Below, in pieces: positions 1 through 10,380 of a stretch of DNA of 64,000 nucleotides (the stretch's first letter is position 1; the number at the start of each line of letters is the position of its first letter). The notes beneath the pieces were generated by a model. That model saw nothing but the letters and a program-made list of their open reading frames with translations, ran no database searches and was not told where the DNA came from. The translations under genes and the position numbers were made by a program. Source of the DNA: Palaemon carinicauda (taxonomy: Eukaryota > Arthropoda > Malacostraca > Decapoda > Palaemonidae); the NCBI RefSeq assembly GCF_036898095.1, contig NC_090744.1, forward strand, positions 101,052,341 through 101,116,340, given 5' to 3'.

Positions 1-467
1 TCTGTCTTGCCCAGATCTTTTATTGAAAAAAAAAAGAAGAAATATCTGAACTACATGCAGCTAATTTGCAATTCTAGAAGTTAACCTTGACCTACATTTC
101 ACTCTTAGAAAGCTCATCTGGTCCATCTTTCTTTAGTTGCGGCAATAATTTTTTTACAGTCATACCTCATTAGGTTTGCAATTTGTTGCAAGAATTAATT
201 CTTATCAAAATCACCTAGACACCTTCTAAACCCTTACAAGCCACCCTGTATTGCTGTTGATGCATAAAGTTTTTCAAGAGTTACTTTTTCACTTTCCAGC
301 AAAACTACACAGTTTGATTTAGGAAAATGTATTTTTGAAAAAACTCATAAATTACCAACTTAATTCTTCTACAAAAAGTAAAAAGTTACTCGGCATAAGG
401 TATGTCAGTAAGGAGAAAGTGTTTTAAAGTTTTTTGGAGGAGGGAAAAGTCTAATTGGAAAGGGATC

Positions 468-682
468 TCTGGTAGTGGTATCACTCGCCCCAGTTTTAAT
501 ACCGACACCCTTTAGGGGTGAGCGAGCTGGATATATTCCTAGAATTCCTTGCAACTTCTTTCTCTGGTATATTTAGCAGTATTTATACCTTTGAAATGTT
601 GCTTTAAGGAGCATTTCACTGGGCGACACTGGTTCCTCGCCCAGAAATAGATTTTTCCTTTGGCAAAATCCCTTTTTAATGC
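468..682 (-). repeat. Interspersed repeat, copy 1 (inverted relative to copy at 11740)
   Basis: Read on the minus strand this segment begins AAAGGGATTTTG, continues with AAAAATCTATTTCTGGGCGA and GTCGCCCAGTGAAATGCTCC, and ends near a CTGGGGCGTGAT-like block. The same series of words occurs on the plus strand at 11740-11956, with scattered mismatches and small indels. It has no coding capacity. The internal CTGGGCGA...TCGCCCAG words are self-complementary and could form a hairpin. The family is not identified; two copies in one window suggest a dispersed, probably non-autonomous element. Confidence 0.7.
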
Positions 683-1911
683 ATTTGCCTTTTTTTTTAA
701 GATATTGTCCCCAGGTTTGGTATTCTGGTAAATTGTTGGGTAAAAGTTTGAATTCTCTTAAATTTGTTAATCTGGATTCTAATATTAATCTCACGCTCTT
801 TGATTATCTCATTGAATAAGGTTTGTTTTCTTGTTCAGATCATCCTTTGCAGTTAGATACTGTATAAGCGAACTATATCGTCCTCTTCATAGGATGGGGC
901 GTACAGTCAGTCCTTACAGGCTTGCCTTTAGTTTCATACAATTTAGTACCAGAGTTTTTTTTTTTAGAAGTTCTGTTCCAGCAGTGATCAAATTTTGGAA
1001 TATCCTTTTTATATATAGTTGAATCTTTGGAACTTCAAAAAATTTTAACTATATGCAAGTAATTGTTTATTGAGTAGGCAGACAAGATTTAATCAAAGTC
1101 GCTTGTTTATCATGCCTATTTTTCATTTATATTTCTCAAAATGTTTATATCTTTATCAGTATTAATCATCATCAAATGTTCATGCATCTATTTTTCTTTT
1201 TATGGGTTTTGACATGAGTGTCCTGTTTTTATCTCTCTCTCCTGTGGTATGTCATTTTGAATTCTGATCAGGTCCTAAGCCTTCATCTGTCCTCTTTTTC
1301 CATTATTACTGGGGCCTTTAATAGATCACTGTCCTGAATCCTGATCATCCTCTTCTCATCATGCGTTCAAGTAATCTTCATCTCATGTTCTCACTTTTCA
1401 TTTGTGTGATCATATTGTAATATACTCCACTCATTTATCTTAACATTTGAAGGTCAGAACATTTTCAGAATTCTTGATTTTCCTTGTCCATGCTTGTGAT
1501 TCTGCTGCATAGAATAGTGCAGAACTATTTACCCATCATAATTCTTTGTGCTTTTTTCAATGTGTGTAGTGGTAAGATGTCCTTAGCCTTCCACTTCTCT
1601 TCTAGTTATTCCATACTGGTTTGTTTTCCATGCCCTGTGGCACATGGTATTCTGCTTTTCCAATGGTGATGATAAGATTAACTAATGATGTAAATTTAAC
1701 GCCTCCCCAAATCCCAAGTGTAGGGTTTTGTTTTACCGGTATCCTCGGTCTTCTGAAGTTATTTCTCTTATTTACCCTTATTTTGTTTTTGTATATATTT
1801 CTGTCTCTTGAATACCCCCTGCCTAGTAAAATGTTTGTACATTTGCAGTACTATTTCCTTAATGTTTCGTTGTGTATACTATTGCTATATACTTTTGCGT
1901 ACAATGGCCAT

Positions 1912-2040
1912 TACAGTAATCCTTCGCAATATCGCAGTTCCCCTATCGCTCCTTTGATACTTATGTATAAAATATATTATGGGAAAGTCTGTATTAAGGA
2001 TCCCTGATTATATCGCAGTTTAATATTTTCAATATTTTAA
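1912..2040 (+). mobile_element. Mariner/pogo-like terminal fragment (5' end)
   Basis: The segment starts TACAGTAATCCTTCGCAATA followed by TCGCAGTTCCCCTATCGC. This is the style of terminal repeat seen in many Tc1/mariner- and pogo/Tigger-type elements (TACAGTA-TCC-TCGC-ATATCGC-GTTC). No transposase reading frame follows. The complementary type of end (GGATTACTGTA) occurs at 10380 and 35851. Family assignment rests on the terminal motif only, and the right edge is approximate. Confidence 0.45.
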
Positions 2041-2554
2041 TAATTCTTTTATAATAAGGTATCTTTGGGGCTTTAAAACTAATCAAGTAAATTACCGGTA
2101 TACCACAAATACTCTTGTAACACTTGGGATTTCACATATTGTGTGAGCTCCAAATTTTCACCCATGAAGATTATTTTATCATTTAGCTTGGGCATCATGC
2201 AAGTTCCGTTTTTTGATGCTAAATAATAAACTAATCTTGTATTCTCCCTCTTTATCCCACATTCTTGTTTAATAAGTATAAAAAGCAAAAGAGAATGAGT
2301 GATACAAGTATTTTTAGTACTATTGCATACGGCTATAAACAACCGAGTGAAAAACAGCCGTAATGTTATGAATAACCAATTTAGAAAATAACAGTTGTTT
2401 TGCGTCCATTTCTGCCATTATGCTACTACCGTAGTTTTGACAAATGCTGCTCAGTAGAATATGGCTGTTATATCACTGTACATATAATTTTTTTCAGTTT
2501 ATGAGAAGGTAAACAACGGTGCACAAAAACTGCCTAAAGAATTCGAAAAGAAAA

Positions 2555-2862
2555 TCAGATTTCTGCAGCTTTGTAATCAAGCATCGTAAAGTTAATGACT
2601 AAAGTTCGAGCATCGATAATGGATGAAATACCTCTAAAATTCAAAATGCCCTTGAAATCAACAGTAAATGCAATGGAAATATATTTTTGCTAGAAACTGT
2701 GGTAAAAGAAAAATGATGCTTTGACAAATTCATTTTTTTTTAGCAAGAAAAAAGATATATTTCGATAGTTTTCCTTTACCAGCTGATTTGAAAAACATAT
2801 ACAGTAGTCTCGAAGAGCTTACAAATGTAAACACTGGGAAAGACATTTGTAAAGAAAATCAT
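2555..2862 (+). repeat. 308-bp tandem repeat, copy 1 (left of the DIRS insertion)
   Basis: This is the first recognisable copy of a unit repeated at 9223-9530 and 9531-9832. Shared words include GCTTTGTAATCAAGCATCGTA, then GAAATG(C/A)..CTCTAAAATT, TAGAAACTGTG, GATAGTTTTCCTT and GAGCTTACAAATGTAAACAC. The unit is non-coding satellite-like DNA. Copies 1 and 2 are now about 6.4 kb apart only because the DIRS element sits between them; without it copies 1-3 would be contiguous. Confidence 0.8.
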
Positions 2863-2876
2863 TTTTCAATATTAAT

Positions 2877-3029
2877 CTTACCCGATGATCATGTAGCTGT
2901 CAACTCTGTTGCCCGACAGAAATCTACGGTCGGGATACGCCAGCGATCGCTAAACAGGTGGGGGTGTACACAACAGCGCCATCTGTGAGCAGGTACTCAA
3001 GTACTTCTTGTCAACAAGAACTCAATTTT
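2877..3029 (+). repeat. DIRS left inverted terminal repeat
   Basis: Begins CTTACCCGATGATCATGTAG and runs to ACTCAATTTT. Its reverse complement is found nearly base for base at 9036-9188. Notable words are CAGCGATCGCTAA, GGTGGGGGTGTACACAACAG and AAGTACTTCTTGTCAACAAGAA. The outermost ~14 bp at the two element ends (2863-2876 versus 9189-9222) differ in sequence, as in DIRS elements with extended ends. That difference lets the two halves of the internal complementary region be assigned to specific ends. Confidence 0.92.
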
Positions 3030-3190
3030 TCCTCTGTCGTGCCACCGGCTAGACCTACTTGGATACGCTGTTGATTCTGGAGTTATTGTTCACGATTTGG
3101 TGATGTATTTGCTCTAGAGTTTAGCCTTCGCTATTCAGGAAGCTTTATCATTAGCTTAGCAAGCTTTTGGAATTAATTTGATTTAATTAT

Positions 3191-3324
3191 GGTGACGAAG
3201 AGAGTATGGACTCTCTTTCACTTTTAATGGCCGACCCTTCCCTTAGACGGAAGTGTTGGTGCCGAAGAGAGTATAGACTCTCTCTCACTTTTTATACCCA
3301 CCCTTCCCTTAGACGGAAGTGTGT
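3191..3324 (+). repeat. 67-bp duplicated hairpin unit in the DIRS leader
   Basis: Two adjacent copies (3191-3257 and 3258-3324) share GGTG(A/C)CGAAGAGAGTAT(G/A)GACTCTCT and CCCTTCCCTTAGACGGAAGTG. Each holds AGAGAGTAT.GACTCTCT, able to form a short stem-loop. The location between the inverted terminal repeat and the gag-like region suggests an untranslated leader or structured RNA element. Function is unknown. Confidence 0.75.
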
Positions 3325-4368
3325 TTAGGTTTTTGGTAATTTTGCTTAACAAAGTTATAGATTTATTTTATATCTCTCCGCCATTTATAGGCCTCTTCGA
3401 TTAACTTCCATTTATTATAAACTTATAAAAATTAATTTTTATGTTTGTTTATATGCGACCTTTCCTAATAGTAGGCGGTCCTTACTTGGAACCGAAGTTA
3501 ATTAACATTGAGCCCGTCATATCGTTTTTCCTGTTAAGAATTTATGCTATTTTAATTTTAATGTTTTTGAAAGAATTTCTTTGATAGTCTCGTACTGTTT
3601 TCAAAGTTGAACTAACGTTTTGTTTAGTCTCCGCAGTTGTTGACGTTCAGAACGTTCAACTTGCGCTCTATCGTTACGATAGAGAGAGAGTATTTCACGG
3701 TTTCACGTTGCAGTAAGAGTAAACCAATTCTAGCGTTTCGTTCATTCTTTCTTAGCTTAAATGGTTTTAATTCTAATAAAGGAACTTTTTATTTGGGAAA
3801 CCTTTCAGTTTTTTTCCTTTAACAAATAATATGTTTTAACGATATATATAATTGGGCTCATCTCTCAGGTTCTAAGTCAAGAGAGAGAGAGAGAGAGATA
3901 GAGACGGAGGGAGAGAGAGGAGGATAAACGTTTCGTTCAAGCGGGTAACGTTGTTCTCGTTTTTTGCTCTTCTCCCTAGTCGCTATAGGGGAAGAAGGTA
4001 AAACGTTTCTAGAGTTTTATTCTTGTTCCCAGGCTTTATGCGGTGAGAGATTTTAAACGTAGTTTATTTGATCTAGTGTTTAGTCTCTTTTCCAGCCACT
4101 GAATTCTTTCTCTTTCATTATGTTTTTCTGTTACATTGTAATACTGTTTTCGCAATTACTACCTTTTAATGAAGGATAGGATTGCGTGTTTCAGGTACAA
4201 ACCACTTAAAGTTTCGAGTTCAGTGAAATAAGTGCAAACAGAAAATCAAAAGTGATAAAGTGATATGCGCAAAGTGTTACAGTGTTGCGTTCGAGGGTTC
4301 GTCTGTTCGTGCCAGTTGTTCACCTAGTCCGATACCTCTTACAAGCTCCCAAGCCCAGGGGAGAAGTA

Positions 4369-6590
4369 ATGTCGAAGGACTTATGGGTTCCACAGGCCTT
4401 GATCAACGAACAGACGTTTCCCTCCGTGGTTTCGGGTGTATCTACACACGTTGCCGACGTGATCACCCCACCCACACAAAGACGAGAGAGCCCATTTATT
4501 CCTCGTCTGCGGAAGAGGTTTCTCGCAGAAACCATGGACCAAATCTTGCAGCTTTTAAGTGCAAGTCGGTCCCTTCCGCGCAAGTCCAACGGCCTAGGTG
4601 TAGCCACTGGGTCAGTTCGGACTTGCTGCAGTACGACAACTGCACACCTCCCAAGAGAGGCAAGGTGGTACCGCAACAGGCAGTAACTCCGTCTGTTGCC
4701 GCACCAGCGGTTTTAGACCCTCAGTCACAACGGACAGTAGCTCCGTTTGTTGTTGTCTTTCATAGACCCTAGTGGTCCATGCTGCAGACTATACAGTCTC
4801 AGCTTGCTCCTTCATGCAGGAGTCTCATGCTGGAAGGTTGACAATGCACCTGTTAACCTACAACCCGCCGAGGTTGTGCGCTCAGCAGATACTGTGGCTG
4901 CCTGCTCCCACCCTCCACCTGTGAGAGCTGCACCACCGATGCGCAGTCCACTCTGCCAGACGCATGTTCTTGCTGCACCATCTGCTAACATGCGTGAGCT
5001 ACCGCATCAGCAGTGGGAAGGTTCTGTAGAGCTGCCGGGTTCCAGCACTATGCGGCATTCTCCGCAGCCCATGCAGCATGCTCTGCATACCTTACAGCAT
5101 GCTCCGCATACCATGCAGCATGCTCTGCATACCTTACAGCATGCTCCGCATACCATGCAGCATGAGCCGCATACCTTACAGCATGCTCCGCATACCATGC
5201 AGCATGAGCCGCATACCTTACAGCATGCTCCGCATACCATACCGCATGCTCCTCATCCCACCGCAGCCCCTCCCACGCTCCAGCACTCTGCTTTTGTTGT
5301 TGCCAGCTCCCACACTCCGACTGCGGAGAAGGTTGACGATGCACCCGTGGGCCTACACCTCCCACGGTTGTGCGCCCGGCATGGCTTCCTGCTCTCACAC
5401 TCTTGTTGTGAGAGCTCCTCCACCCATGCACAAGTCAACCCTGCCAGATGTATGATGACTCCCACACACAGAGCACTCCGTTGCCGTGCGTGAGCTACCA
5501 CAAGCTGCCGTGTTTTGACACGGTGTGTCAGCCTCCGCAACACACTGTGGTTACCGCCACTCGCCAGCAGCAAACTAGTCAGTCAGGAGTTGAGGCTTCC
5601 CCACACAACTTTGGTTGTTGCCAACTCACAAACTGTCATACAGTTACATGACGTTGCCTTCTGGTCTGCTACTTATACACCAGTGCTGTATGTCCTCACG
5701 CTCCTGTTGTGGTTGACAGTTCAGTTTTTGACAGTTCACAGACTGTCAAGCAGTTTCATAACGTTGCCTTCTGGTCTGCTGCTTTTGCACCAGTGAAACC
5801 CTCACTGAGAGAACCTAGCTTTTCTCGGATATGGTTCCTGTAGATGAGAAAGTGCTGTTCTCCCTCCTTCTGATATTCCCTTGAGGACTCTGTCATTTGG
5901 AGAGGAGCCTTAAGCTGCTTAGCCTCCTATGGACTTTTATTTAAGCATAACATGCTTCCAGGGAGGGTAAATGGTTCCGCTTCAGTCGCTAACCCCGTCT
6001 GTTGCCACACCTGCTCCCATAGACCTTGGGCTTTGTTGCAAGACATGCAGTCCAAGCTTAGTCCTTGATAGAGGATTTTTTACGGAGTCAGTGTGTCACT
6101 GGGAAGACGTTCAACAACCAGCAGAGGTGACTTGTTGTGACGCAGTGCGGCAACCTCAGCAACCCGATAGGAGTTGTCTGTACTACCCAGACAGTCTAGA
6201 CAGTTTCGGGTTGTCGCTGTACTTCCTCGCTTCCCCATGGTTGACAGTTCACAGACTGTGCAGCAGTACCATGATCTTGTGTCCGGCTCCGTCACTCATC
6301 CACCAGTGCGACCGGATTCAGCGAGTCAGACGTTGCCCACTCCGTTGCCGTTTCCTCATCAGTTTCGGATGAGGAACCCTCTGATGAGGACATGGCTGAA
6401 CGAGAAGATCAATCCCCAGCCCTGCTATCCATCCAGAAGATGCTGAAGAAGGAATACGGCCCTGTCAGGCTGTGGATGAGTCTGGTTAGGACACTGTCAT
6501 CCGTGGTGCATTTGGTGTCACTTGGAAGACTACACCTCCGTCCTCTTCGGTTTCATCTAGCTCTTCACTGGAAAAGGACAAGACGCTAGA
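4369..6590 (+). pseudogene. DIRS gag-like region, degenerate
   Basis: No single frame spans this region. Open segments in different frames follow each other: an ATG at 4369 starts a ~105-codon stretch (MSKDLWVPQALINEQTF), then 4747-5493, 5515-5796, 5971-6372 and 6392-6589. The composition is rich in Pro, Ser, Thr and His, with an acidic stretch near 6360-6400 (SDEEPSDEDMAERED) just before the pol remnant. This matches the usual place and low conservation of DIRS gag, a putative nucleic-acid-binding particle protein. I recognise no conserved zinc knuckle. Assignment as gag is by position and composition, not by homology. Confidence 0.5.
5071..5252 (+). repeat. 21-bp minisatellite inside the gag-like frame
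   Basis: About eight to nine tandem 21-bp units alternate between the forms CAGCATGCTCCGCATACCATG and CAGCATGCTCTGCATACCTTA, giving a 42-bp higher-order period. The period is a multiple of three, so all three frames of each strand stay open. In the presumed gag frame it encodes a seven-residue repeat of the type H-A-P-H-T-M-Q / H-A-L-H-T-L-Q. The ORFs on both strands here are consequences of the repeat. Confidence 0.9.
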
Positions 6591-6679
6591 AGCGGTCTCG
6601 ATCCCGGTTTCCGGAAGATAAGTCTGGTCTAACCTGAGGAAAGGACTTTATCAACCTTTTATAGGGTCTTCCCCTGACT

Positions 6680-7270
6680 GTTCAGACTCCCAACCACGTT
6701 TTCTTCTCAGACGCATCGGACGTAGGCTGGGGTGCGACCTTAGGCGGTAGGGAATGCTCGGGATTATGGAACTCGCGTCAAAGGACAATGCATTTTAACT
6801 GCAAGAAGCTTCTGGCAGTAAGTCTGACCTGGAAAAGCTTCAGGTCTCTCCTTCAAGACAAAGTAATGGAGGTCAACACGGACAACTCCCTGCTTTGATG
6901 TTCATCTCCTAGCAAGGAGGGACCTACTCTCTGACATGGTGCGAGTTCGCTAGTGACCTCCTCTCCTGTTCAACAGGTCTTGACTTTTCACTAGTAACAA
7001 ATTTCTTCCAAGGCAACTTGAATGTCTTAGCAGTTTGTCTCAGTAGGAAGGGACAATAATTCCAACATATTGGACCCTCCACAGAGATGTATGCAAGAGA
7101 CTTTGGGTCACTTGGGGCCATCCAACCATGGATCTCTTCGCAACCTCGATGTCCAAGAGGCTCTCAACAGACCCAGCAGTGGTTCTTTTAGATGCCTTTC
7201 TACTAGATTAGTCTCATCTAGATCTATATGCATTCCCTCCGTTCTAGTTTGTCAACAAGGTACTGCAGAA
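6680..7270 (+). pseudogene. DIRS RNase H domain remnant
   Basis: Translation shows FFSDASDVGWGATLGG (~6700-6745) and VNTDNS (~6873-6890), the D...D-N signature of the RNase H of DIRS-type pol, in which the acidic residues bind catalytic metal. Further on come NFFQGNLNVLA (~7000-7030), TMDLFATS (~7125-7145) and LDLYAFPP (~7220-7245), matching the conserved tail of DIRS/Ngaro RNase H that precedes the recombinase. Stops and frameshifts interrupt the frame (for instance around 6895 and 7050). The RT palm motifs that should lie upstream are missing, so an internal deletion near 6590-6680 is likely. Confidence 0.82.
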
Positions 7271-7339
7271 GTTCGCCTCTCACGTTGGGACAAAGTTGAC
7301 ACTAGTTGCTTCCCTCTGGCCCGCGAGAGAATAACTTAC

Positions 7340-8545
7340 CGAGGTACTTCGATGGCTAGTAGACGTTCCCAGAACTCTTCCCCTAAGGGTGGACCTGCTA
7401 CGTCTGCCACGCGTAAGAAGGTACTCCAAGGCCTCCACGCTCTTCGTCTCACTGCCTTCAGAGTATCGAAAGACTCGAGAACTAGAGGTTTTTCGAAGGA
7501 GGCAACCAGAGCGATTGTTAGAGCAAGGAGAACATCCACCCTTAGAGTCTACCAATCGAAGTGGGGAATCTTCCTAAACTGGTGCAAGTCAGTATCCGTA
7601 TCCTCGACCAGTACCTCTGTAACTCAAATAGCTGACTTCCTCTTATATCTGAGAAAAGAGCGATCTCTTTCAGCTCCCACTTTCAAGGGTTACAGAAGCT
7701 TGTTGGCATCAGTCTTCCGTCACAGAGGCTTAGATCTTTTTAACAATAAAGATCTACAGGACCTCATTAAGTCTTTTGAGACCACGAAGGAGCGTCGTTT
7801 GGTTACACCTGGTTGGAATTTAGACGTGGTTCTAAGATTCCTTATGTTAGACAGGTTCGAACCACTTCAATCAGCCTCCCTGAAAGATCTCACCTTTAAG
7901 ACACTTTTCCTGATATGCTTTACCAGCTAAAAGAGTCAGTGAGATTCATGCCTTCAGCAAGAACATCGGATTTTCATCCGAAACGGCTACATGTTCTACA
8001 TCTTGGTTTTCTAGCCAAACACGAGCTGCCTTCTCGGCCTTGACCAATATCATTCGTTATTCCAAACTTATCGATATGGTTGGAAAGGAACTAGAAAGAG
8101 TATTATGTCCTGTAGAGCTCTTAAGTTCTTTTTTAAAAACCTTTATGAGGCCCGTCTGAAGCTTTATGGTGTTCAGTTAAGAATTCATCTTTGCCTATGT
8201 CAGAGAATTCTTTATCCTATTATTTTCAGACTGTTAATAAGAGAAGCTCATTCCCTTCTGAATGAGGAAGACCAAGCTTGGCTGAAGGTAAGGACACACG
8301 AAGTTAGAGCTATCACAACTTCCGTGACCTTTTAATAAAATAGATCTCTGCAAAATATTTTCGACGCAACCTTTTGGAAAAGCTAATCAGTGTTCGCGTC
8401 TTCTATCTTATGAATGTCCAGTCTCTTTACGAGAACTGCTACACTCTGGGACCATTCGTAGCAACGAGTGCAGTAGTGGTGGGGGCTCCACCACTACAAT
8501 TCCCTAATTCCAGAACCTTTTTAATCTTTTTCTTGAAATATTTCT
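7340..8545 (+). pseudogene. DIRS tyrosine recombinase (YR), frameshifted
   Basis: The frame from 7340 to ~7905 is open and carries the N-terminal core-binding part: TLRVYQSKWGIFLNWC, IADFLLYLRKERSLS, TFKGYRSLLASV, LIKSFETTKERR and SASLKDLTFKTLFL. A frameshift near 7910-7926 is needed to reach AKRVSEIHAFSKN (catalytic Arg, codon 7932-7934). After further damage the HxxR box THEVRAITTSV appears (His 8297-8299, Arg 8306-8308). A last shift precedes RVFYLMNV, whose Tyr (8404-8406) is the candidate nucleophile, and the family-typical end YTLGPFVATSAVV. The enzyme class integrates the element's circular DNA by site-specific recombination. All catalytic landmarks are visible but in at least three frames, so this copy is non-functional. 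Confidence 0.9.
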
Positions 8546-8894
8546 GGGTTGTCCGGAAGGCTAAGAAGCCTTCCGCATCCTGGTTGATTTGGCGGGTGGT
8601 CAAATTCTTTCTTGAGAAGCGCCTAGATTAGAGGTTGTGATGAGGTCCTTTAGTATGGGTTGCAGCCCTTAATACTTCAGCACCTAGGAGTCGCTCAGCA
8701 TCCTAAGAGGATCGCTAGGCTCAGTAAGGAAGACGTACTTAAAAAGGCAGAGTAATGGTTCAAGTCGACTTCCTTACCAGGTACTTATTTATTTTATGTT
8801 TGTTATTTTGAATAACGGCTAAAATAAGATACGGGATACTTAGCTTCTTTGTTAAAATGTATGCTGGTCTCCACCCACCACCCTGGGTGTGAAT

Positions 8895-8985
8895 CAGCTA
8901 CATGATCATCGGGTAAGATTAATATTGAAAAATGTTATTTTCATTAGTAAAATAAATTTTTGAATATACTTACCCGATGATCATG
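8895..8985 (+). repeat. DIRS internal complementary region (copy of the circle junction)
   Basis: The first half (8895-8934) is the reverse complement of the left element end plus the outermost ITR. The second half (8932-8985) is the reverse complement of the right end (about 9166-9225). They meet at ATG (8932-8934), the complement of the CAT found at both element ends. This is how DIRS internal complementary regions are built: they template rejoining of the ends so that a single-strand cDNA can be circularised. Confidence 0.9.
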
Positions 8986-9035
8986 AATTTAAGGACCCGC
9001 CCTTCCTCCCCATAGAGAACCAGTGGACCGAGGAG

Positions 9036-9188
9036 AAAATTGAGTTCTTGTTGACAAGAAGTACTTGAGTACCTGCTCACAGATGGCGCTGTTGTGTACA
9101 CCCCCACCTGTTTAGCGATCGCTGGCGTATCCCGACCGTAGATTTCTGTCGGGCAACAGAGTTGACAGCTACATGATCATCGGGTAAG
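9036..9188 (-). repeat. DIRS right inverted terminal repeat
   Basis: Reverse complement of the left repeat at 2877-3029, ending CATGATCATCGGGTAAG. Only a few differences are visible between the two arms, suggesting a fairly recent copy even though its reading frames are damaged. Confidence 0.92.
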
Positions 9189-9222
9189 TATATTCAAAAA
9201 TTTATTTTACTAATGAAAATAA

Positions 9223-9832
9223 CATATTTCCGCCGCTTTGTAATCAAGCATCGTAAATTTACAAACTAAAGTTATCGTGCATTGGTAACAGGGATGAAAT
9301 GCTTCTAAAATTCGAAATGCCTTTGAAATCAACCGTAAATGAAATGGAAAAATATATTTACTAGAAACTGTGTGGTAAAAGAAAAATGATACTTTGACAA
9401 ATAAATTTTTTTAGCAAGAAAAAAGATATATTTTGATAGTTTTCCTTGATCAGCTAATTTGGAAAGCATAGACAGTAGTCTCGGAGAGCTTACAAATGTA
9501 AACACTGGGAAAGACATTTGTAAAGAAAATCATATTTCCGCCGCTTTGTAATCAAGCATCGTAAATTTACAAACTAAAGTTATCGTGCATTGGTAACAGG
9601 GATGAAATGCTTCTAAAATTAAAAATGCCTTTAGAATCAACCATAAATGAAATGGAAAAATATATTTACTAGAAACTATGTGGTAAATGAAAAATGATAA
9701 TTTGACAAATTTTTTTAGCAAGAAAAAAAAAATATATCTTGATAGTTTTCCTTGATCAGCTAATTTGGAAAGCATAGACAGTAGTCTCGGAGAGCTTACA
9801 AATGTAAACACTAGAAAAGACACATTTGCAAA
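9223..9832 (+). repeat. 308-bp tandem repeat, copies 2 and 3
   Basis: Two adjacent units (9223-9530 and 9531-9832) both begin CATATTTCCGCCGCTTTGTA. They are closer to each other than to copy 1 (shared GTTATCGTGCATTGGTAACAG). Minus-strand ORFs of 62 and 107 codons here merely follow the repeat unit and show the same peptide twice, so they are not treated as genes. Confidence 0.85.
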
Positions 9833-10039
9833 ATTACTGCCAGATTTTCTCATACTGCATCAATAACGTTTTAAACAATTCCAGAAGACTGAAATTACTA
9901 ACAGATATTTGCTCAGAAAGCATTTTATTATATAAAATATTATGCGATTAGTATCATCATTATTATTGGATACAATTAAGTAGAACATTAGTGTTATTAA
10001 AATCCTGTTTATTTTAAGTACAGTTTTACTTCTCAGCCA

Positions 10040-10380
10040 AAATACAATGACATAGTTTGGTCAATGGTATAGCCTGGGTGAGCAGTACATATGCTAAAAA
10101 GTGTTCAGATTAAAAAAGAATTCATTTACGTATATGTAAGAATGTGTCTACAGTAAATGTAAATTTGGGCTTAAGTGTTTCAAGAGAGTATAATGCATTT
10201 ATATGAGTGTTTAGAAGGTTTACAAGAGCTTGAATTTATGAAGAAAATAAAAGATAAGAAGTTTGAAAGGTAATTGAAAAAATATACTGTAGATTTCTGT
10301 ATCCGCTTCATGGCTTTTCAGCTAATGGAGGTTGGGAGTGGCTGGAACAGAACACCTGCGATAGATGAAGGATTACTGTA
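10040..10380 (+). mobile_element. Mariner/pogo-like non-autonomous relic, 3' end
   Basis: Ends GATGAAGGATTACTGTA, the mirror of the TACAGTAATCC-type start at 1912. It shares with 35530-35851 the ordered words TAGCCTGG(G/C)(T/C)GAGCAGTA, GTTTAGAAG-like, AAGAAAATAAAA, ATATACT(G/A)TAGAT and GGAACAGAACAC. No transposase is visible. A TA dinucleotide follows the end, compatible with TA target choice. The left edge is approximate. Confidence 0.5.

Larger units (their letters stand above)
2863..9222 (+). mobile_element. DIRS-type tyrosine-recombinase retrotransposon, RT-deleted and decayed
   Basis: A roughly 6.36-kb element bounded by ~153-bp inverted terminal repeats (2877-3029 and 9036-9188). An internal complementary region at 8895-8985 is complementary to the two outer ends joined together. 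In order it contains a GA-rich leader, a degenerate gag-like region (~4369-6590), an RNase H domain (~6680-7270) and a tyrosine recombinase (~7340-8545). Inverted repeats, a circle-junction copy, a YR instead of a DDE integrase and no target-site duplication are together diagnostic of the DIRS order. The reverse transcriptase expected between gag and RNase H is absent (only ~90 bp separate the recognisable parts), and frameshifts break gag and YR, so the copy cannot be autonomous. It lies in the same orientation as the host striatin gene, probably in an intron. The trinucleotide CAT flanks both ends (2860-2862 and 9223-9225) and fits the recombination crossover. Confidence 0.9.

Noticed and set aside
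5071..5252. CRISPR-like regular repeats
   Set aside because: Units are contiguous with no unique spacers, and the window is eukaryotic.
5007..5455. Several overlapping ORFs on both strands in the gag-like region
   Set aside because: The 21-bp repeat keeps all frames open; only the frame continuous with the flanking gag-like sequence is considered.
9329..9853. Minus-strand ORFs of 62 and 107 codons sharing a peptide
   Set aside because: The shared peptide comes from two copies of the 308-bp tandem repeat; there is no start context, splice signal or family match.
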